A stretch of 64,000 nt of DNA. Origin: Pseudarthrobacter raffinosi (GTDB lineage: Bacteria; Actinomycetota; Actinomycetes; Actinomycetales; Micrococcaceae). Position 1 is the stretch's first letter; each line of letters begins with the position of its first letter. The position numbers and the translations under genes were made by a program. The notes below the pieces were generated by a model. The model was not told where the DNA came from. It ran no database searches and saw only the letters and a list, made by a program, of their open reading frames with translations. Positions 43,249-51,489 of this stretch are shown here, in pieces. The stretch lies in NCBI RefSeq assembly GCF_023913735.1, contig NZ_JAMXBH010000004.1, positions 62,001 to 126,000 of the forward strand. The letters run 5' to 3'.

Positions 43249-43303
43249 GCGCGAACGGGCACTTGAGGCCCCAGCCAGAGGGGCCTCAAGTGTCCGTTCG
43301 CGC
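43249..43303. repeat. GCGAAC-type palindrome after fprA copy 2
   Basis: 24-bp arms (43249-43272, 43280-43303) with one mismatch and a 7-nt loop; the arm begins GCGCGAACGGGCACTTGAGG. Nearly the same sequence forms the palindrome at 48090. Confidence 0.8.
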
Positions 43304-43342
43304 AAGAGGGGCTGGCACTGGAGGGTTCGCGCCTGCGGCCAG

Positions 43343-43348
43343 TAGACT
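43343..43348 (+). promoter_or_regulatory. -10 box of the GAF regulator gene
   Basis: TAGACT, the -10 form that recurs in this window, 21 nt before the ATG at 43370; a GAGGGGAG ribosome binding site lies between. Confidence 0.45.
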
Positions 43349-43369
43349 TGCAGGACCGAGGGGAGTTCG

Positions 43370-44758
43370 ATGAGGAACCTGATCCTGCCGCCGGCGTCCG
43401 GCGGCGAAGCGACTGCGCTGGCACAGCGGCATGCCCTGGCCGCCCATGGGCAACTCGACGCCCAGGCGTTTCCGGACGCACCGGAAATCCCCGGGCTGCG
43501 CAGGCTGATCCGGGAATCCTGGCAGCGGTCCGCCCGATTGAAAGCCAATCCGGACAACCCCGAAGCACCCCTTGCCCTGGACACTGACGAGCTTGAGGAA
43601 TACCGGCGGCAGCACCCCCTGGCCAGCATTATGCCCGTGATCCACAAGCTCCTGGTCCAGCCCAGCCACGACAGCGGCCTGCTCGTTGCCGTGGGTGATG
43701 AGGTGGGCCGGCTGCTCTGGGTGGAAGGCGATCCGGCCCTGCAGCGCCGTGCCGAAGGCATGATGTTCGTGCCGGGCGCCGACTGGTCAGAGGCCACCGT
43801 GGGCACCAGCGCTCCCGGCACTGCCCTTGCCCTGGGCCGCGGCATCCAGATTTCCGGGGCGGAGCATTACCAGCGGTCCGTGCACGCGTGGAGCTGCACC
43901 GCCGTCCCGTTCCACGACCCGGATTCCGGTGCGCTGCTGGGCGTTGTGGACATCACGGGCAAAGCCAGCGCGGTGGCGCCCCACACGCTGTCGCTCGTCG
44001 AGGCGACCGTCGCTGCCGCACAGGCGCAGCTCCGTGTTGAGCGGCTGCAGCTTGCGGCCACCCTTGCCAGCCGGCCGGCCCGACGGCGGAACGCCAGTTC
44101 GGCGGCCAGGTCGGATTCGGCCCGGGCCGGGGGAGCCGGCGGCGCGAAGGAAGGCAGCCTGTACCGCAACAGCCTGCAGCTTCTGGGCCGCGACCAGGCG
44201 TTGCTCAGCATCGAAGGCAGAACGGTGGCGCTGTCCGCCCGGCACAGTGAAATCCTCGCCCTGCTCAGCACCCACCCCGACGGGCTGAGCGCCGAGGAGC
44301 TCAGTGTCCTGCTCTACCCGGGCGACGGACCCACCATGACGCTCCGCGCGGAAATGGTCCGGCTGCGCAAGATCCTCCAGCAGCTCAACCCGGCCGCCGT
44401 GCCCGAATCCAGGCCGTACAAACTCACCATGGACCTGGTCCCGGACAGCGGCCAGGTGCTGAACTGCCTACAGCGCGGCGCTCATCGCATTGCGCTGGAA
44501 ATCTACCGCGGCGCAGTGCTGCCGCGCTCCGAAGCGCCGGGCATCATCGACCTCCGTGACAGGGTCTCCTCGCTCATGCGCGAAGCGGTCCTGACGGACG
44601 GCAGTGCCGAGACGCTGCTCAAGTACGCGGCCCTTCCGGAGGCGAGGGACGACGTCGACGTCCGGACCGTCGCCCTGAAGCTGCTGCCGGCGCGCTCGCC
44701 CAAGCGGGCCGCCGTCGTCGCGGACCTTGAGCGGCTGGAAGCGGAACTCAGCGCCTGA
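43370..44758 (+). CDS. GAF-domain transcriptional regulator of the aldehyde dehydrogenase genes
   Basis: 462 residues. The N-terminal part (about 40-215) is a GAF-like sensor with the AcoR-type pattern [44 protein letters not shown] and [11 protein letters not shown]. No AAA+ domain follows. After a Ser/Arg/Gly linker, a winged-helix-like region appears (about 285-345, [33 protein letters not shown]). It is thus not a sigma-54 activator. It stands directly before exaC-type aldehyde dehydrogenase, alcohol dehydrogenase and DUF779 genes and probably activates them through the palindromes at 44842-44865. Confidence 0.75.
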   Translation: MRNLILPPASGGEATALAQRHALAAHGQLDAQAFPDAPEIPGLRRLIRESWQRSARLKANPDNPEAPLALDTDELEEYRRQHPLASIMPVIHKLLVQPSHDSGLLVAVGDEVGRLLWVEGDPALQRRAEGMMFVPGADWSEATVGTSAPGTALALGRGIQISGAEHYQRSVHAWSCTAVPFHDPDSGALLGVVDITGKASAVAPHTLSLVEATVAAAQAQLRVERLQLAATLASRPARRRNASSAARSDSARAGGAGGAKEGSLYRNSLQLLGRDQALLSIEGRTVALSARHSEILALLSTHPDGLSAEELSVLLYPGDGPTMTLRAEMVRLRKILQQLNPAAVPESRPYKLTMDLVPDSGQVLNCLQRGAHRIALEIYRGAVLPRSEAPGIIDLRDRVSSLMREAVLTDGSAETLLKYAALPEARDDVDVRTVALKLLPARSPKRAAVVADLERLEAELSA

Positions 44759-44841
44759 CCTGGTTTCGCTCCCCACCTGCCCCCTCACCTCGCAAGCTCG
44801 GCCAGGGAACCCGGCAGGCGTGGGCCCAAACTGATTGTTCT

Positions 44842-44894
44842 GTGAGCTGGCTCACTTGCGCGCAACCTGACTGCAACCTTCACGCTCCTACGCT
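44842..44894 (+). promoter_or_regulatory. twin palindromes and promoter of the aldehyde dehydrogenase gene
   Basis: GTGAGCTGGCTCAC (44842-44855) and TTGCGCGCAA (44856-44865) are two adjoining palindromes. They are followed by a possible -35 CTGACT (44867-44872) and -10 TACGCT (44889-44894). The palindromes are the candidate binding site of the GAF regulator. Confidence 0.5.
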
Positions 44895-44955
44895 GAGACC
44901 AACGGCGGACGCCACCATCAGGCGCCACCTTTCATGCACAGCAAAGGAGCTAGCA

Positions 44956-46479
44956 ATGACTGTTTACGCACAGCCCGGTACCGAGGGTTCGAAGGTCACG
45001 TTCAAGGACCGCTACGAGAACTGGATCGGCGGCGAGTGGGTTGCCCCCGTCAAGGGCCAGTACTTCGAGAACATCACACCCGTCACCGGCAAGGTCTTCT
45101 GCGAAGTGGCCCGCGGCACCGCGGAAGACATCGAACTGGCCCTGGACGCCGCCCACAAGATCGCACCGTCCTGGGGCAAGACCTCCGTCGCCGAGCGCGC
45201 CGCGGTCCTGAACAAGATCGCCGACCGCATCGACGAGAACCTCGAGATGCTCGCCGTCGCCGAATCCTGGGACAACGGCAAGCCCATCCGGGAGACCCTG
45301 AACGCGGACATCCCGCTCGCCGCGGACCACTTCCGCTACTTCGCCGCCGCTGTCCGCGCCCAGGAAGGCCGGCTCTCACAGCTCGACGACGACACCACGG
45401 CCTACCACTACCACGAGCCCCTCGGCGTCGTGGGCCAGATCATCCCGTGGAACTTCCCCATCCTGATGGCCGTCTGGAAGCTCGCCCCGGCCCTGGCAGC
45501 CGGCAACGCCGTTGTCCTCAAGCCCGCCGAGCAGACGCCGACGTCCATTCTGGTCCTGATGGAACTCATCGGTGACCTGCTGCCCGCCGGTGTCCTCAAC
45601 GTGGTCAACGGCTTCGGCGTCGAGGCCGGCAAACCGCTCGCGTCCAGCCCGCGGATCCGCAAGATCGCCTTCACCGGCGAGACGTCCACCGGGCGCCTCA
45701 TCAGCCAGTACGCCAGCCAGAACCTGATCCCCGTCACCCTGGAGCTCGGCGGCAAGAGCCCGAACATCTTCTTCAACGATGTTGCCGAGTCCGACGACGC
45801 GTTCTATGACAAGGCACAGGAGGGCTTCGCGCTCTTCGCCTTCAACCAGGGTGAGGTCTGCACCTGCCCGTCCCGTGCCCTCGTCCAGGAAGACATCTAC
45901 GATTCCTTCATGGCTGACGCGGTGGCCCGGGTGGAGAAAATCATCCAGGGCAACCCGCTGGACACCGAAACCCAGCTCGGTGCCCAGGCCTCCAACGACC
46001 AGCTTGAGAAGATCCTTTCCTACATCGACATCGGCAAGCAGGAAGGCGCCAAGGTGCTTACCGGCGGCGCCCGCGCCCAGCTGGAAGGCGACCTGGCCGG
46101 CGGCTACTACGTCCAGCCCACCGTCTTCGAAGGCCACAACAAGATGCGGATCTTCCAGGAGGAGATCTTCGGACCTGTTGTGTCTGTCGCCCGGTTCAGC
46201 GACTACAACGACGCGATGGAAATCGCCAACGACACCCTCTACGGGCTTGGCGCCGGCGTCTGGTCGCGGAACGGCAACGTCGCTTACCGTGCGGGCCGCG
46301 AGATCCAGGCCGGCCGCGTCTGGGTCAACAATTACCACGCCTACCCGGCCGGCGCCGCGTTCGGCGGGTACAAGTCCTCCGGCATCGGACGTGAAAACCA
46401 CTCCATGATGCTGGATCACTACCAGCAGACCAAGAACCTCCTGGTCAGCTACAACGAGAACAAGCTCGGCTTCTTCTAA
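44956..46479 (+). CDS. exaC: NAD-dependent aldehyde (acetaldehyde) dehydrogenase
   Basis: 507-residue ExaC/AldB-type aldehyde dehydrogenase. Catalytic cysteine in [15 protein letters not shown] and glutamate in LELGGKSP. The double-cysteine CTCPSR and the ending [20 protein letters not shown] are typical of acetaldehyde-type enzymes. The start ATG 44956 has an AAAGGAGC site; upstream in-frame sequence is promoter. It should convert acetaldehyde from the neighbouring alcohol dehydrogenase to acetate. A stem of 12 bp (46495-46528) separates it from adhP. Confidence 0.88.
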   Translation: MTVYAQPGTEGSKVTFKDRYENWIGGEWVAPVKGQYFENITPVTGKVFCEVARGTAEDIELALDAAHKIAPSWGKTSVAERAAVLNKIADRIDENLEMLAVAESWDNGKPIRETLNADIPLAADHFRYFAAAVRAQEGRLSQLDDDTTAYHYHEPLGVVGQIIPWNFPILMAVWKLAPALAAGNAVVLKPAEQTPTSILVLMELIGDLLPAGVLNVVNGFGVEAGKPLASSPRIRKIAFTGETSTGRLISQYASQNLIPVTLELGGKSPNIFFNDVAESDDAFYDKAQEGFALFAFNQGEVCTCPSRALVQEDIYDSFMADAVARVEKIIQGNPLDTETQLGAQASNDQLEKILSYIDIGKQEGAKVLTGGARAQLEGDLAGGYYVQPTVFEGHNKMRIFQEEIFGPVVSVARFSDYNDAMEIANDTLYGLGAGVWSRNGNVAYRAGREIQAGRVWVNNYHAYPAGAAFGGYKSSGIGRENHSMMLDHYQQTKNLLVSYNENKLGFF

Positions 46480-46494
46480 GCCGCCCTTAGCCCG

Positions 46495-46528
46495 GGCGGG
46501 GACGGATCAGCACTGGTCCGTCCCCGCC
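46495..46528 (+). terminator. hairpin between the aldehyde and alcohol dehydrogenase genes
   Basis: Perfect 12-bp arms GGCGGGGACGGA (46495-46506) and its complement (46517-46528), loop 10 nt, no T-run. It may act as a partial terminator or as an RNA-stabilising stem, lowering adh expression relative to exaC. Confidence 0.55.
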
Positions 46529-46607
46529 TGCACCGTCCTGGCCACCCCTCAGGAAGGCAGCATCACCTCCACCTCACCATCGCTTTATCTACGCAAGGAT
46601 TTCGCCA

Positions 46608-47630
46608 ATGACGACGACAATGCAAGCAGCAGTAGTAACCGAATTCGGCAAGGATCTTCAGATCCAGACCCTCCCCATTCCCACCCCGGGCCGGGGCGAG
46701 GCGCTGGTCAAGGTCATCACCACCGGCGTCTGCCACACAGACCTCCACGCGGCAGCGGGCGACTGGCCGGTCAAGCCGACACCGCCGTTCATCCCCGGCC
46801 ACGAAGGCGTGGGCGAAGTGGTTGCCCTGGGCGAAGGTGTCACCGACCTCGCCGTCGGCGACCTCGTCGGCAACGCCTGGCTCTGGTCCGCCTGCGGCGA
46901 CTGCCAGTACTGCCGCACCGGCTGGGAGACACTCTGCGAGGTACAGAAGAACGCCGGCTACAGTGTGGACGGCTCCTTCGGGGAGTACATGCTCGTGGAC
47001 ACGCGCTTTGCCGCCCGCATCCCGGCGGGCTCGGACCCCGTTGAAGTCGCACCGGTGCTTTGCGCCGGCGTCACGGTCTACAAGGGCCTGAAGATGACCG
47101 AAGCCAGGCCCGGACAGTGGGTCACCATTTCCGGCATCGGCGGACTCGGGCACATTGCTGTCCAGTACGCAGTGGCGATGGGCCTGCGGGTAGCCGCCGT
47201 GGATATCGCGGACGACAAACTCGCCCTCGCCAAGAAGCACGGTGCGGAGCTGACCGTCAACGCGCTGCACGAAGATCCCGTCGAAGTTATCCAACGTGAA
47301 ACCGGAGGTTGTCATGGAGTGCTTGTCACCGCAGTACACCCGTCTGCTTTCGGCCAGGCGATCGGCATGGCCCGCCGGGGCGGGACGATTGTGTTCAACG
47401 GCCTGCCGCCGGGCGACTTCCCGGCACCGATCTTCGAGATTGTGCTCAAGGGCCTGACCGTCCGCGGCTCGATCGTGGGAACCCGGCAGGACCTGGAGGA
47501 AGCCCTCGAGTTCTACGCGGAGGGCAAAATCCACCCCACGGTCTCCACCCGGGAGCTTTCCGAGGTCAACGCCGTTCTTGACGAGATGAAGCACGCCAAG
47601 ATCGACGGCCGCGTCGTTATCAAGTACTGA
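46608..47630 (+). CDS. adhP: zinc-dependent alcohol dehydrogenase, AdhP type
   Basis: Medium-chain alcohol dehydrogenase, 340 aa, ethanol to acetaldehyde with NAD. Catalytic zinc ligands Cys42 (GVCHTDLH) and His65/Glu66 (GHEGVGEV). The structural zinc is held by Cys96, Cys99, Cys102 and Cys110. Rossmann motif GIGGLGHIAVQYA is at about 171-183. It matches AdhP/AdhT-like propanol-preferring enzymes. The stop overlaps the following DUF779 start (TGATG). Confidence 0.9.
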   Translation: MTTTMQAAVVTEFGKDLQIQTLPIPTPGRGEALVKVITTGVCHTDLHAAAGDWPVKPTPPFIPGHEGVGEVVALGEGVTDLAVGDLVGNAWLWSACGDCQYCRTGWETLCEVQKNAGYSVDGSFGEYMLVDTRFAARIPAGSDPVEVAPVLCAGVTVYKGLKMTEARPGQWVTISGIGGLGHIAVQYAVAMGLRVAAVDIADDKLALAKKHGAELTVNALHEDPVEVIQRETGGCHGVLVTAVHPSAFGQAIGMARRGGTIVFNGLPPGDFPAPIFEIVLKGLTVRGSIVGTRQDLEEALEFYAEGKIHPTVSTRELSEVNAVLDEMKHAKIDGRVVIKY

Positions 47631-48037
47631 TGATGGAGGCGAGGCTTGACGCGGCGGTGACGCTGCCCGGGGAGGATATCTCCCGCGTGGCTCTCACCGC
47701 CGAGGCCCTGGGACTGCTCAGGAAGTTGTGGGGGCAGCACGGGCCCCTGATGTTCCACCAGTCCGGCGGCTGCTGCGACGGGTCCTCGCCTATGTGTTAT
47801 CCGGCCGGGGAGTTCATCACCGCGGAAGCGGACGTCCTCCTGGGGCTGTTCGACATCGCCGGCGGCCTGGAGCCGCAGCCCCTCGAGTTCTGGATGTCCA
47901 GGGAGCAGTTCAACTACTGGAGCCACACCCATCTGACCGTGGACGTGGTCGAGGGCCGGGGGAGCGGGTTCTCGGTTGAGTCGCCGGAAGGCAAGCGGTT
48001 CCTGATCCGGTCAAAGCTGATGGACTGGCCGGTCTAG
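47630..48037 (+). CDS. DUF779 protein
   Basis: 135-residue protein with the family's cysteine cluster MFHQSGGCCDGSSPMCYP (about 41-58) and EFWMSREQFNYWSHTHLTVDVVEGRGSGFSVE. DUF779 genes commonly accompany exaC-type aldehyde dehydrogenases; the role is unknown, with metal or cofactor handling suggested by the cysteines. The start is ATG 47630 or 47633, coupled to the adhP stop. Last gene of the aldehyde/alcohol operon. Confidence 0.85.
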   Translation: MMEARLDAAVTLPGEDISRVALTAEALGLLRKLWGQHGPLMFHQSGGCCDGSSPMCYPAGEFITAEADVLLGLFDIAGGLEPQPLEFWMSREQFNYWSHTHLTVDVVEGRGSGFSVESPEGKRFLIRSKLMDWPV

Positions 48038-48089
48038 CAGTACGGTCCAACACGCAGCCAGCACCAAAGCACCAGCACCAAACACCAGT

Positions 48090-48140
48090 GCGAACGGACA
48101 CTTGAGGCCCTCCCGGCGAGGGCCTCAAGTGTCTGTTCGC
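48090..48140. repeat. GCGAAC-type palindrome after the DUF779 gene
   Basis: 23-bp arms (48090-48112, 48118-48140) with one mismatch and a 5-nt loop. The arm GCGAACGGACACTTGAGGCC matches the palindrome at 43249 almost exactly. Confidence 0.8.
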
Positions 48141-48257
48141 GCTTAACCGGGGCGGGCAGGGAGTCTCACCATGCGGGACAGATGTGAACGTCCAGTGGGT
48201 GGACGAGTATCGTTGATGGGTCTGTTTCCAACACAAATCAGGATTGTGGATCTCCTT

Positions 48258-49838
48258 ATGAACCTTCTCCGGACCAAATCCATCGAGCAGTCCATCGCCG
48301 ACGCCGATGAACCCGGACACAAGCTCAAGCGGTCGCTCAGCAGCTGGGACCTGATGATCATGGGTGTCGCCGTCGCTGTCGGCGCCGGCATTTTCTCGGT
48401 CGGCGCCAAGGCTGCGGCCAACTTCTCCGGCCCCGCCGTGACGTTGTCCTTCGCCATTGCCGCCGTGACGTGTGCCCTGGCCATCATGTGCTACGCCGAG
48501 TTCGCCACCGCCATTCCGGTCGCCGGGTCGGCCTACGTCTTTACGTACGCCACCATGGGCGAGCTGCTGGCGTGGATCATCGGCTGGAACCTGATCCTGG
48601 AACTTTTCACCGCCGCGGCAGTGATCGCCAAGTACTGGGGCATCTACCTCAGCAAGGTGTTCGCGCTGATGGGGGCCGACGTGCCGCCAGCACTGTCTCT
48701 CGGCGGCGTGGACCTCTACTGGGGTGCGTTCCTGATAGTTGCCGTCTTCACAGTGCTCCTGGTGCTCGGCACCAAGCTCTCCGCCCGCGTGGGCAACGTC
48801 TTCACCCTGATCAAGATCGCCGTTGTGCTGTTTGTGATCGTAGTGGGCTTCACCTACGTGAAGTTCGAGAACTACACGCCGTTCGTGCCCGCCGCGGAAC
48901 CTACCGCCGGCGGCTCCGCGGATGTTCTGAAGCAATCATTCTTCGGCTTCCTCACCGGTGCCGCGCCCGCCCAGTACGGCACGCTGGGCATCTTCGCCGG
49001 CGCGGCGCTGGTGTTCTTCGCCTTCATCGGCTTTGATGTCGTGGCCACGTCCGCGGAGGAAGTCAAGAACCCGCAGAAGACCCTGCCTCGCGGCATCTTC
49101 GGCGGCCTGGCCGTGGTGACGCTGCTCTACATCCTGGTGTCCCTCGCGCTCACCGGCATGGTGTCCTACACGGACCTCGCGGCAGCCGAGACTCCCACCC
49201 TCACCACCGCGTTCGAGGCCGTCGGCAACACCACCGCGGCCAAGGTCATCGCCTTCGGCTCCCTGATCGGCCTCACCACTGTCATCATGGTGCTGCTGAT
49301 GGGGCTGTCCCGCGTGGTGCTGGCCATGAGCCGCGACGGACTGCTGCCCCGCGCGCTGTCCAAGACCAGCGAAAAGCGTTCGACGCCGGTCCGCCTCCAG
49401 ATCATCTGCGGCGCCGCCGTAGCACTTGTGGCCGGCCTGACCAACGTGGACCTGCTGGAAGAAATGATCAACATCGGCACACTGTCGGCGTTTGTGGTTG
49501 TGAGCCTGGGCATCCTGGTGCTGCGCAAAAAGCGTCCGGACCTGAAGCCGTCCTTCCGCGTCCCGTTCGGCAAGGTCCTCCCGGTGGTTTCCGCCGTCCT
49601 GTGCCTGTACCTGATGACAAACCTCGCCGTGGAGACGTGGATCTTCTTCGCCGGCTGGCTGGTCATCGGCGTCGTGATCTACTTCGCCTACGGCCAGCGT
49701 CACTCCCGCCTGAACGAAAAGTTCGCCGAGGCCAAGTCCGCCGTGGACGCCACGGAATCCGGCGCGGACTCCGGCGCGGACGCCCGCCTTTCCGGCAGTG
49801 ATGCCCCGGCCGACGACGAGGCACTCACCCGCACCTAG
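48258..49838 (+). CDS. APC-family amino-acid permease
   Basis: About 526 residues, 12 helices. The N-terminal signature LKRSLSSWDLMIMGVAVAVGAGIFSVG is that of cationic-amino-acid/APC transporters. FAFIGFDVVATSAEEVKNPQKTLPRGI is the conserved loop, and the C-terminal tail of about 50 residues is hydrophilic and Asp/Ala-rich. I choose ATG 48258 (MNLLRTKSIEQS); a -10-like TATCGT at 48208-48213 would start the mRNA near 48220, excluding the upstream ATGs. The exact substrate is not predictable. A strong terminator follows. Confidence 0.85.
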   Translation: MNLLRTKSIEQSIADADEPGHKLKRSLSSWDLMIMGVAVAVGAGIFSVGAKAAANFSGPAVTLSFAIAAVTCALAIMCYAEFATAIPVAGSAYVFTYATMGELLAWIIGWNLILELFTAAAVIAKYWGIYLSKVFALMGADVPPALSLGGVDLYWGAFLIVAVFTVLLVLGTKLSARVGNVFTLIKIAVVLFVIVVGFTYVKFENYTPFVPAAEPTAGGSADVLKQSFFGFLTGAAPAQYGTLGIFAGAALVFFAFIGFDVVATSAEEVKNPQKTLPRGIFGGLAVVTLLYILVSLALTGMVSYTDLAAAETPTLTTAFEAVGNTTAAKVIAFGSLIGLTTVIMVLLMGLSRVVLAMSRDGLLPRALSKTSEKRSTPVRLQIICGAAVALVAGLTNVDLLEEMINIGTLSAFVVVSLGILVLRKKRPDLKPSFRVPFGKVLPVVSAVLCLYLMTNLAVETWIFFAGWLVIGVVIYFAYGQRHSRLNEKFAEAKSAVDATESGADSGADARLSGSDAPADDEALTRT

Positions 49839-49869
49839 GCTGGGCGGCTGCAAAACTGCGCACAAGACG

Positions 49870-49905
49870 GAGGCACCCGGGCACCCTTTGGTGGCCGGGT
49901 GCCTC
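49870..49905 (+). terminator. terminator of the permease gene
   Basis: 11-bp arms GAGGCACCCGG (49870-49880) and complement (49895-49905), extended by an inner CACC/GGTG stem, followed by TTT. Confidence 0.75.
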
Positions 49906-49949
49906 TTTCGTGCGTCCGCGATTTTGCTCTGTTGTGATTTTGCCGATAA

Positions 49950-50680
49950 TCCCTATTTAGACGTGCTTGAACCTGGTCCGCTGGCCCAGGTGTCCTCGCT
50001 CGCTCGGCCTTGGCATGGGCGGCTCGGAGAGCAACTTTGCCATCGCCCTGCGGCGTTTGGGCACCTCCCTAACGTGGGTTGGCCGTGTAGGCAACGACAG
50101 CCTCGGTGAACTCGTCCTGCGTGAGCTCGCCGCCGAGGGCATCGGGTTCCCCCTGCGGGACGAGTCGGCACCCACCGGCCTCATGATCAAAGAGCGCCGC
50201 ACCATGGACCAGCTCAAGGTCTGGTCTACCGGTCCGGAAGCGCGGGGCTCCCGGCGGGCCCGGGAGGACACCCCGGCCGATCGGATTGCCAACGCCCGGC
50301 TGCTGCACCTCACGGGCATCACTCCCGCGCCGCGCTGTGGTCCGCCGACGAAGCCTGTGACGTTTTCCGGAACGTCATCGCCCAGGCAGACATCGTGTTC
50401 GCCGGGGACGACGAAGCCGCCATCGCGGTTGGGAAAGTCTGACGACTCCCTGGAGCTTGCCGGCCGGATCGCTGCCCTGGGGCGGGCCAGGCGGTCATCA
50501 AGCGCGGTGCCGCAGGCTGTGCCGCGGTGATGGACGGAGTGGAATACGCGCAGGATCAGTCCGCGTCAACGCCATCAACACAGTGGGGGCCGGCGACGCT
50601 TTTGTGGCAGGCTACATCTCGGACTTGCTGGCCGTGCCCCCGTCGTATGGGGAGCTATCCCATCTACAGGAAGTACGGCG
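49950..50680 (+). pseudogene. decayed PfkB-family (2-keto-3-deoxygluconate) kinase
   Basis: Fragments of one kinase are spread over all three frames: LEPGPLAQVSSLA (about 49965-50005), then GMGGSESNFAIALRRLG to LLHLTGITPA (to about 50335), then ALWSADEACDVFRNVIAQAD, VIKRGAAGCAAVMDG, and NTVGAGDAFVAGYISDLLA (about 50575-50630). About 30 residues are missing after LTGITPA and both ends are gone. The ATP-site motif GAGDAF identifies the PfkB family. The remnant ends against the convergent DUF2461 gene. Confidence 0.75.
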
Positions 50681-51316
50681 TCACGGGGCCGCATGCCGGC
50701 CCACCCAGTCCACCAAGGGCCGCAGCTTGTCCCACAGCGCCTCGATTTCCTGCACCGCCGCCGGCGAATCCAGCCACTCCGGCTGGCCCAGTTCGATGCC
50801 GGCGGACAGCGACTTGTGCTTCAGCAGCTCCGCCCGGGGATGGTCCTTGTCGAAACCGCGCGGCACGGTCTTGAGTTTTTCGCCCTCCACGGCAAAGCCC
50901 GCGGCAGCCACGGTCTCCACGATGTGCCGCAGCGATTCGCCGGTGCCGGACGCATCCACGGAGTTTCGTAAGCGGGCCAGCTGGGCCGGCGTACTGGTGT
51001 GGCAGCCGCCGCCCACCAGGAGCCCGTCGGCGCTCACCTGGACGTAATAGCCCACGCCTTCCTGGGACGACGCGAACGCTCCCTGGGCAGTCTTGTAGGG
51101 CGATTTGTCCTGGGAGAACCTGATGTCCCGGTTGGGCCGGAAGATCTTGCCCGGCCCAAACCGCGGCTCCAGTTCGGCCAGCAGGGCCGTGACCGGATCC
51201 CGCACCAGGGTGTTGTAGCTGTCCTTGTGCTCCAGCCACCACTCCCGGTTGTTGTTGTGCTCAAGTTCGGCATAGAACGCGAATGCCCCTGCAGGGATGC
51301 CCTGGAATGTACTCAT
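50681..51316 (-). CDS. DUF2461 protein (TIGR02453)
   Basis: 211-residue cytoplasmic protein with family signatures: AFAFYAELEHNNNREWWLEHK at the N-terminus, PNRDIRFSQDKSPYKT, GVGYYVQVSADGLLVGGG and a C-terminal VPRGFDKDHPRAELLKHKS. No enzymatic function has been established for the family as far as I know. It stands alone, with a 17-bp tandem repeat and the katA terminator upstream. Confidence 0.83.
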   Translation of the reverse strand: MSTFQGIPAGAFAFYAELEHNNNREWWLEHKDSYNTLVRDPVTALLAELEPRFGPGKIFRPNRDIRFSQDKSPYKTAQGAFASSQEGVGYYVQVSADGLLVGGGCHTSTPAQLARLRNSVDASGTGESLRHIVETVAAAGFAVEGEKLKTVPRGFDKDHPRAELLKHKSLSAGIELGQPEWLDSPAAVQEIEALWDKLRPLVDWVGRHAAP

Positions 51317-51367
51317 GCAGTGATCCTAGGGACCACCGGGCAGCCCGGCCATTGCGGCAGGCTCCTA

Positions 51368-51427
51368 TGTGGAAACAAGAGCTGTGTGGAAACAAGAGCT
51401 GTGTGGAAACAAGAGCTGTGTGGAAAC
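51368..51427. repeat. 17-bp tandem repeat, three full copies plus 9 nt
   Basis: Unit TGTGGAAACAAGAGCTG repeats without change at 51368, 51385 and 51402, with a partial copy at 51419. Non-coding, between the DUF2461 start and the katA terminator. The units are contiguous with no spacers, so it is not a CRISPR array. Confidence 0.9.
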
Positions 51428-51431
51428 GAGA

Positions 51432-51463
51432 CCGCCCCGCCACGCAAAACCGTGACGGGGCGG
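51432..51463 (-). terminator. terminator of the fur-katA operon
   Basis: 13-bp arms CCGCCCCGCCACG (51432-51444) and complement (51451-51463) with one mismatch and a 6-nt loop. It lies 27 nt beyond the katA stop on the minus strand. Confidence 0.7.
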
Positions 51464-51489
51464 ACGTTGCACCACAGGGGGCAGAGAAA

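Noticed and set aside
51368..51427. Possible CRISPR array
   Set aside because: Repeat units are contiguous with no unique spacers and no cas genes are present.
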